Assembly (NCBI GenBank): GCA_028824015.1
Contig: JAPPFC010000036.1
Span: forward strand, 1 to 64,000
Length of the DNA: 64,000 bases
From: a bacterium
GTDB taxonomy: Bacteria > Actinomycetota > Acidimicrobiia > Spongiisociales > ZC4RG35
Reading direction: 5' to 3'
Shown here: positions 19,408-30,189 of the stretch, piece after piece
Position numbering within the stretch: position 1 is the stretch's first letter
Layout of the letters: each line of letters starts with the position of its first letter
Position numbers and translations under genes: made by a program
The notes under the pieces: generated by a model
What the model saw: the letters and a program-made list of their open reading frames with translations, nothing else
Database searches by the model: none
What the model was told of the DNA's origin: nothing

Positions 19408-20160
19408 CTATTTGCTGGAGGCGGCTGCCGCGGCGGCCACCGCCGCACTGATTATGGGATCGGCCAAACGGGAAAAGGGAAGGGACTGAACCCAGACCCG
19501 TCCGACGCCGCTGATCGTGGCCAGGAAGATTCCCTCGCCTCCGAAAGCCATCGTCTTGAGCCCCCCGGCCCGCTCGATGGAGTACTCCATTCCCTCCTCG
19601 AAGCCGACCAGGCATCCCGTGTCGAGACGGATGGTCTCTCCCGCCAGATGGCGCTCCACGACCATCCCGCCGGCGTTCACGAACGCGATCCCGTCGCCCT
19701 CCAGTTTCTGGAGGATGAAACCCTCGCCGCCGAACATGCCGCTTCCGAAGCGGCGATTGAAATGCATGGAGACCTTGGTGCCCAGGGCCGCGCACAGGAA
19801 GGCGTCTCGCTGGCAGATCACCGGCCGCCCTATCTCGGCCAAGTCAAGGGGCACGATCTTGCCCGGCACCGAAGCGCCGAAGGCCACCTTGGCCCGTCCG
19901 CCGCCCGAGTTGGTGAAGTGAGTCATGAACAGTGACTCGCCGCTCAGGACCCTTCCGGCCGCGCTCCTTGCCTTCCGGAAGAAGCCGCCTCCTCCCTCGG
20001 GTTCGGACCCGTCCCCCATCTTGGCTTCGAACGTGACGCCTTCGTCCATGAAGATCATGGTTCCGGCCTCCGCAACCGCCGTCTCCTCCGGATCCAGGTA
20101 CACCTCAACGAACTGCAGATCGTCTCCCCGGATCTCGTAGTCGATGTCGTGGCTTCGCAT
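19408..20160 (-). CDS. AIM24/TIGR00266-family protein
   Basis: [42 protein letters not shown]...[21 protein letters not shown]. Confidence 0.88.
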   Translation of the reverse strand: MRSHDIDYEIRGDDLQFVEVYLDPEETAVAEAGTMIFMDEGVTFEAKMGDGSEPEGGGGFFRKARSAAGRVLSGESLFMTHFTNSGGGRAKVAFGASVPGKIVPLDLAEIGRPVICQRDAFLCAALGTKVSMHFNRRFGSGMFGGEGFILQKLEGDGIAFVNAGGMVVERHLAGETIRLDTGCLVGFEEGMEYSIERAGGLKTMAFGGEGIFLATISGVGRVWVQSLPFSRLADPIISAAVAAAAAASSK

Positions 20161-20268
20161 GGCGCTCCTTACCGATAGCTTGGTCGTTAAGTCTGGCGGA
20201 TCCGGGGGGTTTAGCGGGGGAAATACCGGGAATCGGGGAGGGGCGGTCCTTACTAACGTCATGGCCAA

Positions 20269-21294
20269 GTGAGCAACCTCAAAGTGAAGCCCTTCGACCG
20301 CCTGGGCCGGACCCTGGCGGACCTGCGCATCTCGGTCACCGACCGGTGCAATTTCCGGTGCACGTACTGCATGCCCAAGGAGATCTTCAATCGCGACTAC
20401 AAGTTTCTGGAGCGCTCGGCGCTCCTCAGCTTCGAAGAGATAACCCGCCTCGCCCGGATCTTCACCGCCCTGGGCGCCAGGAAGATTCGGCTCACCGGCG
20501 GGGAGCCTCTCCTGAGGGCCGGGCTGGAGAAGCTGGTGGGCATGCTGGCCGAGGTGCCGGGCGTCTCCGATCTCACTCTCACCACCAACGGCGTGTTGCT
20601 TCCCCGAAAAGCTCGGGCGCTGGCCGACGCCGGACTCGACCGGGTGACGGTGAGCCTCGACTCTCTCTCCGACGAGGTCTTCTCGGCCATGAACGACGTG
20701 GGAGCCAAGGTGTCGGACGTGCTGGCCGGGATCGAGGCGGCAGCCGACGCGGGACTCACCCCCATCAAGGTCAACATGGTGGTCCAGCGGGGGCTCAACG
20801 ATCATTCCATCCTGGAGATGGCGGAGCACTTCCGGGGGACCGGCCACATCCTCCGCTTCATCGAATACATGGACGTCGGGGTCACCAACGGCTGGAGGCT
20901 GGATGATGTGACCCCGGCGCATGAGATCATCAGCACCGTGAACGCCGTCTTTCCCATCGAGCCCCTCGAACCCAACTACCGGGGCGAGGTGGCTAAACGC
21001 TGGCGATACACCGACGGTCAGGGAGAGTTGGGCGTGATCGCATCGGTGACCCAGCCCTTCTGTGGCGACTGCACCCGAGCCAGGCTCTCGGCCGACGGAA
21101 AGCTCTACACCTGCCTGTTCGCGGTGTTCGGAACAGATCTCCGGGAAGCGGTCCGCTCCGGGGCTTCCGACCGGGAGATTCGGCGGCAGGTCTCCTCGGT
21201 CTGGTCGGAGCGGGTGGACCAGTACTCGGAGCTTCGCTCGGGCGAGACCGCTGGCATCGGGCAGAAGGTGGAGATGAGCTACATAGGTGGATGA
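20269..21294 (+). CDS. moaA: GTP 3',8-cyclase (radical SAM)
   Basis: [20 protein letters not shown]-terminal cluster [21 protein letters not shown]. Confidence 0.96.
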   Translation: MSNLKVKPFDRLGRTLADLRISVTDRCNFRCTYCMPKEIFNRDYKFLERSALLSFEEITRLARIFTALGARKIRLTGGEPLLRAGLEKLVGMLAEVPGVSDLTLTTNGVLLPRKARALADAGLDRVTVSLDSLSDEVFSAMNDVGAKVSDVLAGIEAAADAGLTPIKVNMVVQRGLNDHSILEMAEHFRGTGHILRFIEYMDVGVTNGWRLDDVTPAHEIISTVNAVFPIEPLEPNYRGEVAKRWRYTDGQGELGVIASVTQPFCGDCTRARLSADGKLYTCLFAVFGTDLREAVRSGASDREIRRQVSSVWSERVDQYSELRSGETAGIGQKVEMSYIGG

Positions 21295-21349
21295 AAGTGC
21301 TGTCCGAAACGGATGAAGTCCGCCGCTGACGCGCCAGACTAAGGGGCAT

Positions 21350-21649
21350 ATGGGTTCCAATCAGAACGAAGCGACCGAATACAAGGTGTCCAATGGCTGG
21401 CGGGTGGGCCACGTCCCGCAGGAATCCACCACCCGCTCGGGACTCCTGGTGTCAACCGGCACCAACGGGCAGAACGACGCCCTGTCATTGATCGATGTGG
21501 TGACCGGCCGGCACTTCTGGGCGGTCCCCACCGGCGCCTGGCGTTTTCTGTGGCCGCCTACCGGAAAGCCCGTGGTGGCGGTCCGCCAATCGCAGATCAT
21601 CGCCGAAGAGGAGCCCGAGCAGGCTCTCGACGAGGGACAGTATCTGTAG
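21350..21649 (+). CDS. Hypothetical protein
   Basis: 99-aa ORF between moaA and hflX. Confidence 0.5.
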   Translation: MGSNQNEATEYKVSNGWRVGHVPQESTTRSGLLVSTGTNGQNDALSLIDVVTGRHFWAVPTGAWRFLWPPTGKPVVAVRQSQIIAEEEPEQALDEGQYL

Positions 21650-21673
21650 GTTCCCAACCCTTCGGACGAACAA

Positions 21674-23023
21674 ATGACCTATCAACATCTCGGCAGGGAA
21701 CGCCGCAGGCTCACCGCCACGGTCGAAGACCTCGAGGTACCCCGCCAAAGAGCATTCCTGGTGGGGGTGCGTCTCGGGCGCAACTCGTTTCTGGAGGTGG
21801 AGCAGTCCCTCGAGGAGTTGGCTCTCCTGACCGACACCGCAGGGTCGGAGCCGGTCGACCGGGAGGTGTTCAACCGGTCCGCTCCCGACCCGGGACTGTT
21901 CATCGGCAAGGGCCAGGCGGCGTCGGTGGCCGACATCACCAAGGCAGAGGACATCGACGTGGTGGTGTTCGACAATGCTCTCACCCCCGCGCAACAACGC
22001 AACCTGCAGGCATTGTTCGAATGTGACGTCGTGGACCGCGAGGCGGTGATCCTCGACATCTTCGCCCAGCACGCCACCTCCCGGGAGGGAGCGCTCCAGG
22101 TGGAACTAGCGCTGCTCCGCTACCGGCTGCCCCGTCTCCGAGGCACCGGCGAGGAGCTTTCCCAGCAGGCGGGAGGGATCGGGACCCGGGGACCGGGAGA
22201 GACTCGCCTGGAGAGCGACCGCCGCCGCATCCGTCAGAGAATCACCTCCCTCGAGAAGGACCTCTCCGCCCTCCGGCGGCAAAACCGCACGCGGCGTCAC
22301 TCCCGCGTCCAGGCCGCCATTCCCATCATCGCCCTGGTGGGTTACACCAACGCCGGCAAGTCGACTCTTCTGAACCAGTTGACCGGAGCCGGGGTGCTCA
22401 CCGAAGACCGACTGTTCACCACCCTGGATCCCACCATCCGCCGCCTCCGGCTGCCCGGAGGCCGGGAGATGCTTCTGGCCGACACCGTGGGATTCGTGCG
22501 GAGGCTCCCCCACCGCCTGGTGGAAGCCTTCCAGTCAACTCTGGAGGAGGTTCGCGACGCCGACCTGATACTCCACGTCGTGAACGCCGCCGACTCCGAT
22601 CCGGAAGGCCAGATCACAGCGGTCCGGGAAGTCCTGGCCGAGATCGGGGCGGACTCGGTGCCGACCATCATCGTGGTGAACAAGATCGACGAGGCCTCAC
22701 CCACTGCTGTCAGGCGCCTGGTGGGAGCCGGCGAGACCGCGGTCGGCGTGTCGGCCCTGACCGGCGAGGGAACCGAGCAACTGATGGAGACACTCATCCG
22801 CTGGTTGAACTCGCGTTCCTCGACCATCTCGGTACGGGTGCCCTACGACAGAGGGGATGCCCTGGCGGCCCTCCACCGGACAGGCGAGGTGCTCTCCTCA
22901 AATGGGGGCCCCGACGGAATGGATCTGGTGGTCAGGCTCCCTCCCGACCAGGTGATCCGGTTCTCCGCTTTCATGAGCGAAGAGACCGGCGGCCAGGCGT
23001 CCGACACGACCACTCCCCCTTAA
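21674..23023 (+). CDS. hflX: GTPase HflX
   Basis: GIGTRGPGETRLESDRRRIR; GYTNAGKSTLLN; DTVGFVRRLPHRLVEAF. Confidence 0.96.
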   Translation: MTYQHLGRERRRLTATVEDLEVPRQRAFLVGVRLGRNSFLEVEQSLEELALLTDTAGSEPVDREVFNRSAPDPGLFIGKGQAASVADITKAEDIDVVVFDNALTPAQQRNLQALFECDVVDREAVILDIFAQHATSREGALQVELALLRYRLPRLRGTGEELSQQAGGIGTRGPGETRLESDRRRIRQRITSLEKDLSALRRQNRTRRHSRVQAAIPIIALVGYTNAGKSTLLNQLTGAGVLTEDRLFTTLDPTIRRLRLPGGREMLLADTVGFVRRLPHRLVEAFQSTLEEVRDADLILHVVNAADSDPEGQITAVREVLAEIGADSVPTIIVVNKIDEASPTAVRRLVGAGETAVGVSALTGEGTEQLMETLIRWLNSRSSTISVRVPYDRGDALAALHRTGEVLSSNGGPDGMDLVVRLPPDQVIRFSAFMSEETGGQASDTTTPP

Positions 23024-23051
23024 GCCAGAGAAGCCTTAATGCCTTAGCGGG

Positions 23052-24299
23052 TCAAAGTTTAGCGAGCCGACGAAGCACTAACCGATAGTGCTGAACGAAA
23101 TCGTCGGGTTCGGAATCAGCTTCATAGAACACTTTAGAATCAACACCGTCCCGCTCCTGCAATTTGAGATCGGACCTGATCTTATTCAAAGTGTTTCTCT
23201 TCACCGTCGTCCCATCACCGGCCCACGATACCCTCGACACCAGCAACCTAGACTTTGTCCTCTGTCCGAATCGAGACCGATTCTCAATACGCCGAGTGAT
23301 CTCTATGCGATTGCCCCCACCTGACACAGGTGTGCTTTCGCAGTTAAATCTTCTGCTAAGAATGCGCCGCAGCCTGTGCCAAGGAATCGGTCGCTCTCCT
23401 TTCTCCATCCTCCGACTATTACTCCTAACCCATTGAGCGATTTGCATGACTTCCCTATCACTACGTTCGTCATAATGAGACGGAACCAATCTGTGCTGTG
23501 CAACACGTAGGGTGAACTTAAACAACTCGTCCTCGTCACACGTCGCGATTACTGAGTTGAGGTCAAGAAAGACAAGAAGTGCCACGAGTCCCGTGCGTTT
23601 ATTGCCGTTGTGAAAACAATGGTTTTGCACAACAGAGTGAAACAATGCTGCAGCCGCCATCTCAATCGTCGGGTATTTGAAGACGTTTCCAAGAGAGGTC
23701 AGTGGCCTATTGATAGCAGACCCCAAGAGATGCGTGTTTCTGACTCCTGGCGGTTCTATAGGATCTTCGGAGAGGAGGAAGTCCTTTACTAAAGCATGAT
23801 GTATAGCTAGAAGATCATCCTCACTAAGAAACCTATTCGGTTGTCGAGTCCCTACGATGTCCCAGTGAAATGGCGGAATTGGATCCAGCTTTGGCGTTTT
23901 CCTCTGATCGTCGTCGTTCAGTTTAGGGGGAACGGCCCCTTTTACTCCATAATGCTTGCGGATCTTCTTCAAGGCACCTTTAGGCAAGGTCCGAACATTA
24001 TCTCTAATGGATACTCCTATTGCTGCCATCTCCTTTACAAAGACTTCTCTACCTAGACCAGTTCTCTTCAACCAGTAGTCAATCCGCGTTTGTCTTTTCG
24101 CATTTTCGATCTCTAAAGCGCCCTCTGCCGATCTCATCTGACGTGCAGGTATCCTGTCCCCTGGGTTGTTGATGTGATCAAGTCCAGCATCCCAGAGTCT
24201 GACCAAGGCTTCATCCAGATCTAAACCGGCACTCGATGCAAGTTCCTTGACCGTTCGTGTCTTGCCTATGGCGACGACTCTCCTATTCTTGTCAGGCAA
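23052..24299 (-). CDS. Fic/Doc-family protein with N-terminal IF2_N-like segments and C-terminal HicA-like segment
   Basis: Fic motif HCFHNGNKRTGLVALLVFLDLN; N-terminal TVKELASSAGLDLDEALVRLWDAGLD; C-terminal PWHRLRRILSRRFNCESTPVSGGGNRIEI...VKRNTLNKIRSDLKL; TTG start. Confidence 0.85.
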   Translation of the reverse strand: MPDKNRRVVAIGKTRTVKELASSAGLDLDEALVRLWDAGLDHINNPGDRIPARQMRSAEGALEIENAKRQTRIDYWLKRTGLGREVFVKEMAAIGVSIRDNVRTLPKGALKKIRKHYGVKGAVPPKLNDDDQRKTPKLDPIPPFHWDIVGTRQPNRFLSEDDLLAIHHALVKDFLLSEDPIEPPGVRNTHLLGSAINRPLTSLGNVFKYPTIEMAAAALFHSVVQNHCFHNGNKRTGLVALLVFLDLNSVIATCDEDELFKFTLRVAQHRLVPSHYDERSDREVMQIAQWVRSNSRRMEKGERPIPWHRLRRILSRRFNCESTPVSGGGNRIEITRRIENRSRFGQRTKSRLLVSRVSWAGDGTTVKRNTLNKIRSDLKLQERDGVDSKVFYEADSEPDDFVQHYRLVLRRLAKL

Positions 24300-24413
24300 C
24301 CCGTGGTTTTGCCTCCCATGGAAGCTCTTCTACTTTTGGTTTTGCCATCTGTTCTCTCTACTTTATTCACTGGAGAGGGAGGTGTTGCCCGTTCCACACC
24401 GGGACCGGTGTTC

Positions 24414-25190
24414 TCAGGCGGGATCTCCCATTAGAACGTCCGGGTCCACCGCGGCCAGCGCGGCGCCGACGATGCCGGCATGGTTCCCGAGGTGAGCGGG
24501 AACCACATCCACCGGTACGTCCAAGCGGTGGCCGAAGCGGGACCACTTGTTCACCCCTCCTCCCCCGAGAACAATCAGGTCCGGAGCGAAGAGCGCGTTG
24601 ACGTGGCGTAGGTAGCGGTTCAAACGTTTGGCCCACTTCTTCCAACTCAGGTCCCGCTGTTTGAAGACGCGGTAGGCCACCCGGTCCTCGATGGGGTGAT
24701 GGCCGCCCAGTTCCAGCATGCCCAGTTCGAAGTTGGGGACCAACCGGCCGTCCCGGAACATCCCGCTCCCGATCCCGGTGCCAAGGGTGATCATCAAGAT
24801 CGTGCCGCTCCGATTCTTGGCCGACCCGAAGGCGATCTCGGCCGCCCCGGCAGCATCGGCGTCGTTGAGGACGGTGACCGGGCTCCCCAACGCCTCGGAA
24901 AGAATGGCGACCACATCGGCGCCCAGCCAGGCCTTGTCCAGGTGGGTGGCGGCGCTCACGACGCCCGATCTGATCACCCCCGGGAACCCGCACCCCACCG
25001 GCAGGGTTTCATCCCCGCACTCCCGCCGGAAGTGGTCGGCTATCTCCGCCACCACCGCGCCCACAGCCTCGGTGGACCCCGAACGGGGAGTGGCTATGCG
25101 TAGACGCTTGGACAGGAGCGCTCCGGTGGCGGTGTCCACCAGATTGCCTTTCACTCCCGATCCTCCGATGTCGATTCCCAGAGCGGTCAC
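24414..25190 (-). CDS. ppgK: Polyphosphate glucokinase (ROK family)
   Basis: GIDIGGSGVKGNLVDTATG; TLGTGIGSGMFRDGRLVPNFELG. Confidence 0.93.
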   Translation of the reverse strand: MTALGIDIGGSGVKGNLVDTATGALLSKRLRIATPRSGSTEAVGAVVAEIADHFRRECGDETLPVGCGFPGVIRSGVVSAATHLDKAWLGADVVAILSEALGSPVTVLNDADAAGAAEIAFGSAKNRSGTILMITLGTGIGSGMFRDGRLVPNFELGMLELGGHHPIEDRVAYRVFKQRDLSWKKWAKRLNRYLRHVNALFAPDLIVLGGGGVNKWSRFGHRLDVPVDVVPAHLGNHAGIVGAALAAVDPDVLMGDPA

Positions 25191-26551
25191 GCCTGTTCCT
25201 CCTGGCGTCCGTCTCGTCCCAACACATGATCGATCTCGAGCAGGCGTCGCCGGACTTCGGCCTCGAAACCGCTCTGCGTGGGACGGAAGAACACTTGTGG
25301 ATTCATCTCCGGCGGGAAGTATGCCTGGGAAACGATGTGGTGTGGGTGGTCATGGGGGTATACGTAGCCTTCCCCGTGTCCGATAACGTCTGCTCCACGA
25401 TAGCCACCGCTGCGAAGATGGAGGGGGACGGAGGGACTGGGCCCCTCCCGGACCGCGGACCGCGCCCGGGCCATGGCCGACATGACCGAGTTGGACTTGG
25501 GCGCCTGAGCCAGGAACAGGGTGGCGTGGGCCAGGTTATAGGCGGCCTCGGGCATTCCCACGTAGGAGAGGGCCTGGGCGGCGGCAGTCGCCACCGGAAG
25601 CGCCCAGCGATCAGCCATACCGACATCCTCCGATGCGAGAATTACCAGCCGCCGGGCGATGAACTCAGGATCCTCGCCACCCTCGAGCATGAGAAACAGC
25701 CAGTACAGAGCGGCATCGGGATCGGAGCCGCGCACGCTCTTGATGAAAGCGGAGATCACATCGTAGTGGCGGTCCCCCGCCTTGTCGTACCGTACTATCC
25801 GCCGACCCAGCGCTTCGGAGACGTCATCGGTCTCGATGACGCCCGACCCCCTCCCCTTGGCCAGACGCGCCGAGACCTCCAGGGCGTTCAGCAGTCCCCG
25901 CGCGTCTCCTCCCGACCTGGTCACCAGCGCATCCCGGGCGTCCCCGGCGATCTGCAGGTTGTCCTCCCCCAGTCCCCGGCGCGCCTCCGACAGAGCCCGA
26001 CCCACCAGCACTTCCAGGGCCTCGTCGGGGATCTTGTGAGTACGGAACAGCACCATCCGGCTCATCAGCGGACTGTTGATCTCGAAGAAGGGATTCTCCG
26101 TGGTCGCCCCGATCAGGATCAGGGTCCCGCTCTCCACCCCCGGCAACAGAGCATCCTGCTGGCTCTTGGAGAAGCGATGTATCTCATCGAGGAACAACAC
26201 CGTGCGCCGACCGTCGCCCTCCAGCCTGCGACGGGCGGACGCCAGGATCTCCCTCACCTGCTTGACGCCGGCGGAAGTGGCGCTGAGGGTCTCGAAAGCT
26301 GCCGAACAGTGCAGGGCGACCAATCGGGCCAGGGTGGTCTTGCCGCTTCCCGGGGGGCCCCACAACACCATCGAGACGGGTCGGCCGGACTCCACCAGGA
26401 CCCGGAAGGCGGATCCGGGGCCCAGGAGACCGGGCAGGCCCACCACCTCGTCCAGACTCCTGGGACGCATGCGTTCGGCCAGGGGCGCCACCTCCGCCAG
26501 GACCTCCGATCGCCGGGCGGCGAACAGGTCATCGGCGCCGTAGCTGGCCAT
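25187..26551 (-). CDS. rarA: Replication-associated recombination protein A (AAA+ ATPase)
   Basis: GPPGSGKTTLARLVA; LFLDEIHRFSKSQQDALLPGVESG. Confidence 0.95.
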   Translation of the reverse strand: MASYGADDLFAARRSEVLAEVAPLAERMRPRSLDEVVGLPGLLGPGSAFRVLVESGRPVSMVLWGPPGSGKTTLARLVALHCSAAFETLSATSAGVKQVREILASARRRLEGDGRRTVLFLDEIHRFSKSQQDALLPGVESGTLILIGATTENPFFEINSPLMSRMVLFRTHKIPDEALEVLVGRALSEARRGLGEDNLQIAGDARDALVTRSGGDARGLLNALEVSARLAKGRGSGVIETDDVSEALGRRIVRYDKAGDRHYDVISAFIKSVRGSDPDAALYWLFLMLEGGEDPEFIARRLVILASEDVGMADRWALPVATAAAQALSYVGMPEAAYNLAHATLFLAQAPKSNSVMSAMARARSAVREGPSPSVPLHLRSGGYRGADVIGHGEGYVYPHDHPHHIVSQAYFPPEMNPQVFFRPTQSGFEAEVRRRLLEIDHVLGRDGRQEEQA

Positions 26552-26555
26552 CGTC

Positions 26556-28307
26556 CTATACCGGCGGAGAAGCCTTGATCCGGCGGGGGTCGACCGCGAT
26601 GCCCAGTTCCTTCAACTGGCGGTCGCTGACCGCGGCGGGAGTGCGACTCAGCGGTTCGGCGCCTGTCTGGGTCTTGGGGAAAGGAATGATCTCCCGGATG
26701 CTCGCCACCCCACGGAGCACAGCTACCAGTCGGTCGAATCCCACCGCGAAACCGGCGTGGGGCGGCGTGCCGAAACGCAGAGCCCGGATGAACCATCCGA
26801 AGCGCTCTTCTGCCTCGTCGTCGGAGATCCCCAGGATCTCGAAGACTCTCCGCTGGATGTCGGAGTCGTGGATGCGGACGCTCCCCGAACCCAACTCCAC
26901 CCCGTTCAGGACCAGGTCGTAGGCTCGCGCTGCGGCTTCCAGCGGACGGTCCCTCATCATCTCAACGTCCGCCGGAGATGTAAACGGGTGATGGAGGAAG
27001 GTGATATCTCCGTCCCGTTCCTCGAACATGGGGAAGTCCACCACCCACAGGAACTCCAGACGCCCGGGATCGTCGGGCTGTCCCAACTCGGTCCGGAGAC
27101 GGCCCAAAACCTCAGAGACCGTCCGCTCGGCGTCCGCCACCAGCAAGAGCGCGTCGCCCGGATTCCCCCCCAGGCCCCGGACCACGCCGGTGAGTTCCGC
27201 GTCGGACAGGAACTTCGCCACCGGAGAACGGACACGTCCCCCCTCCTCCGCCACCATCCACACCAACCCTCCCGCTCCGAACTGCCGGGCCTTCTCTATC
27301 AGGGCGTCGGCCCGGGCCCGGCTCATGGGGATCGGTCCGGCGTTTATGCCCCGCACCACCCCTCCCGCCGCCAGGACGTTGGCGAACGCCCGGAAGCCGG
27401 TGTCGGCGAACACGTCGGACAACTCGACGATCTCCATGCCGAAGCGGAGATCGGGCTTGTCGGTGCCGTAGCGGCTCATGGCCTCTGAGTAGGTGAGGCG
27501 GCGGAAAGGGAGATCAAGCGGCTGATCGGGTCGAAGGGCCGCCGCCACCGCCTCGATCACCTTCTCCACCGTGGCCAGCACATCCTCCTGTCCCCAGAAG
27601 GACCCTTCGATGTCGATCTGGGTGAACTCGAGTTGCCGGTCGGACCGGAAGTCCTCGTCCCGGTAGCAACGGCACATCTGGTAGTAGCGACTGACCCCCG
27701 CCACCATCAGGAGTTGCTTGTAGATCTGGGGTGATTGGGGCAGGGCGTAGAAACTGCCCGGATTGTGCCGGCTGGGGACCAGCAGATCCCGGGCTCCCTC
27801 CGGGGTGGAGCGGATCAGGGTCGGGGTCTCCACCTCCCAGAAACCCAGGTCCTCCAGCGTCCGCCGCACCGTCCGCAGGGCCTCCGAGCGGGCCCGCAGG
27901 TTGCGGGCCATACGGGGGCGGCGCAAGTCCAGATAACGGTATTCCAGCCGAAGCAACTCCTCGGCCGTGATACGGTCCTCTATCAGGAAGGGGAGTTCCT
28001 CCGAACGGCTCAGGATCGTCAACTCCGAGGCCTCCACCTCCACCATCCCGCTGGCCATGTCGGGATTCTCCGAGCCCTCGGGGCGACGCACCGTCTTTCC
28101 CTGTACCTGGACGCAGAACTCGCGCCGCAACTCGGCCGATTCCCGAATTGCCGCAGGATCCAGCACCACCTGCACCATTCCGGTGTGGTCCCGCAGGTCC
28201 ACGAACACCACCCCACCGTGGTGGCGTCTCCGGTCGACCCACCCCGCCAGGGTGACCGTCTCCCCCACCGTCTCCAACCCTATCTGGGAGGTGGTATGGC
28301 TCCTCAC
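26556..28307 (-). CDS. aspS: Aspartyl-tRNA synthetase
   Basis: GTG start VRSHTTSQIG; VVFVDLRDHTGMVQVVLDP; RYYQMCRCYRDEDFRSDRQLEFTQID; GTGA overlap with hisS. Confidence 0.96.
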   Translation of the reverse strand: MRSHTTSQIGLETVGETVTLAGWVDRRRHHGGVVFVDLRDHTGMVQVVLDPAAIRESAELRREFCVQVQGKTVRRPEGSENPDMASGMVEVEASELTILSRSEELPFLIEDRITAEELLRLEYRYLDLRRPRMARNLRARSEALRTVRRTLEDLGFWEVETPTLIRSTPEGARDLLVPSRHNPGSFYALPQSPQIYKQLLMVAGVSRYYQMCRCYRDEDFRSDRQLEFTQIDIEGSFWGQEDVLATVEKVIEAVAAALRPDQPLDLPFRRLTYSEAMSRYGTDKPDLRFGMEIVELSDVFADTGFRAFANVLAAGGVVRGINAGPIPMSRARADALIEKARQFGAGGLVWMVAEEGGRVRSPVAKFLSDAELTGVVRGLGGNPGDALLLVADAERTVSEVLGRLRTELGQPDDPGRLEFLWVVDFPMFEERDGDITFLHHPFTSPADVEMMRDRPLEAAARAYDLVLNGVELGSGSVRIHDSDIQRRVFEILGISDDEAEERFGWFIRALRFGTPPHAGFAVGFDRLVAVLRGVASIREIIPFPKTQTGAEPLSRTPAAVSDRQLKELGIAVDPRRIKASPPV

Positions 28308-29527
28308 GCCCTTGCCTCCGTTCCGAGCGTCTCTCTTCCCCACTCTTCCAGGTCTTCTCGGTCCAGAGGCTCGCGATCCCGTCCCTGCCGCATCTCCAAC
28401 CGCGAACCGCTCACGACCCCCACATACCTGGCCCGCGAACGGGTGGCGGCCCGGAACTGCGCCTTGACGCTCCTTGCATCCAACTCGAACCCCACCCGGA
28501 GTCCCGCTCTGCGAAGCGGAGCGGCCCATCCCATCAGGTCGATGGCCGTCACCCCTGCTTCTCCCACCAGGAAGACATCCAGGGCCGCCGCCTCTCCGGG
28601 TGCGGCCAGGAGCATCCGGTCGATCCCCCCGGCAAACCCCACTCCGGGAACCGGGCGGCCGCCCAGCGTCTCGGCCAGACCATCGTACCGGCCTCCCCCC
28701 AGCACGGTCGACTGGGAGGTCTCCAGTGCGGTGGCGACGTACTCGAACGCTGTCCGGGAGTAGTAGTCGAGCCCCCTCACCAGCCGGGACGACCTCCGGT
28801 AAGCGATCCCGAGGCCGTCAAGGCCCTCTGTGACCTCTCCGAAGTGATCCCTGCACGCCTCGCACCAGTAATCGGCGATGTCCGGTAGGGACTCGGGATC
28901 GGGCTTGCACAGCGAGCAGTCCAGAATCCGGAGCGGGTTCAATTCCACCAAATCGCGGTGGCTGGGGCACAGGTCGGCAATCGACCGCTTCATCGCCGCC
29001 TTCAGATCCTCCAGATGGGCCCCGCGACACTCCCCATCCCCAAGGCTGTTGATCAAGAGTTCATTCTCCACTCCCACCGCCGACAGGAATTCTTCGGCCA
29101 GGGCGATCACCTCCACATCCGCCGCGGCCGACGCCGACCCCACGCACTCCACCCCGATCTGCCAGAACTGTCGTCGCCGCCCCCCCTGGGGCTGCTCGTA
29201 GCGGAACATCGGCCCCGAATAGGCGACCTTCCAACGCCCCGTCCCTCCCTGGGCGAGGTACGCCCTCATCACCCCGGCGGTGCCCTCGGGGCGAAGGCTG
29301 AGGGATCGTCCCCGACGGTCACCGAAGGTGTACATCTGCTTGGTGACCATCTCATTGGTCTCGCCGACGCCCCTCTCGAACAGTTCGGTGAACTCGAAGA
29401 CCGGAGTGACTATCAGCTCATACCCGTAGGAGCCGGAGAGGTTCTCCCACAGGGTCAGCACATCTCTCCAGCGAGCGGAGCGAGGCGGACCGATCACGTC
29501 GGTCCCCTTGGGGGAGCGGATAATCAT
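28304..29527 (-). CDS. hisS: Histidyl-tRNA synthetase
   Basis: LRPEGTAGVMRAYLAQG; RYEQPQGGRRRQFWQIGVE; GLDYYSRTAFEY. Confidence 0.96.
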   Translation of the reverse strand: MIIRSPKGTDVIGPPRSARWRDVLTLWENLSGSYGYELIVTPVFEFTELFERGVGETNEMVTKQMYTFGDRRGRSLSLRPEGTAGVMRAYLAQGGTGRWKVAYSGPMFRYEQPQGGRRRQFWQIGVECVGSASAAADVEVIALAEEFLSAVGVENELLINSLGDGECRGAHLEDLKAAMKRSIADLCPSHRDLVELNPLRILDCSLCKPDPESLPDIADYWCEACRDHFGEVTEGLDGLGIAYRRSSRLVRGLDYYSRTAFEYVATALETSQSTVLGGGRYDGLAETLGGRPVPGVGFAGGIDRMLLAAPGEAAALDVFLVGEAGVTAIDLMGWAAPLRRAGLRVGFELDARSVKAQFRAATRSRARYVGVVSGSRLEMRQGRDREPLDREDLEEWGRETLGTEARA

Positions 29528-29530
29528 CGT

Positions 29531-30178
29531 CTAGAGAAGGGAAGTCAGAAAGGGGTTGTGAAGACGTTCCCGACCGAGGGTAGTGGTCTCTCCGTGCCCG
29601 GGATACACGGCGGTTTCGGCAGACAGACCCAGGATCTTGCCGCGCATGCTTTCCATCAGGGTGTCGAAGTCGCCGCCGGGCAGGTCGGTGCGTCCTATCG
29701 AGTCCCGGAAGAGTTGATCCCCCGAGAAGAGTACCCCCTCCTCCTCGAGGTGGAAGCAACAATGCCCGGGAGTGTGACCGGGGGTGTGCAGCACGGTCAT
29801 CTCCAGCCCGGCCAGGGCCAGGACGTCGCCGTCGGACAGCGGGCGTCGAGAGGCCGGAGGACGGTATTCACCGGGCAGCACCTCCCCCATGAGGGCGATG
29901 ATCTGACGGAGGGGATTGAGCGACAGGAAGTCGTCGTCGGGATGGACGTAGGTAGCCACTCCCAGTTGTTCCTCCACCACCCCCGCCCCTCCGATGTGGT
30001 CGACATGGCCGTGGGTGACCACCAGGGCGACCGGAGCCAGATCGTGCCTGGCACATAGTTCGGCCACGCCCCGGGGATCCGGAGGGGCGTCGATCACCAC
30101 GCACGGGCCGCTTGCCTCGGGGGCCACCACGTAGCAGTTGGTCTGCGTGAACCACAACGGGACACCGTCGATCAGCAT
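29531..30178 (-). CDS. MBL-fold metallo-hydrolase
   Basis: THGHVDHIGG; LHTPGHTPGHCCF; YPGHGETTTLGRERLHNPFL. Confidence 0.92.
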   Translation of the reverse strand: MLIDGVPLWFTQTNCYVVAPEASGPCVVIDAPPDPRGVAELCARHDLAPVALVVTHGHVDHIGGAGVVEEQLGVATYVHPDDDFLSLNPLRQIIALMGEVLPGEYRPPASRRPLSDGDVLALAGLEMTVLHTPGHTPGHCCFHLEEEGVLFSGDQLFRDSIGRTDLPGGDFDTLMESMRGKILGLSAETAVYPGHGETTTLGRERLHNPFLTSLL

Positions 30179-30189
30179 CTAAGGACTGG

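Noticed and set aside
24300-24413. Antitoxin gene upstream of the Fic protein
   Set aside because: No plausible minus-strand ORF fits in this 114-bp gap; an in-frame stop lies shortly upstream of the TTG start.
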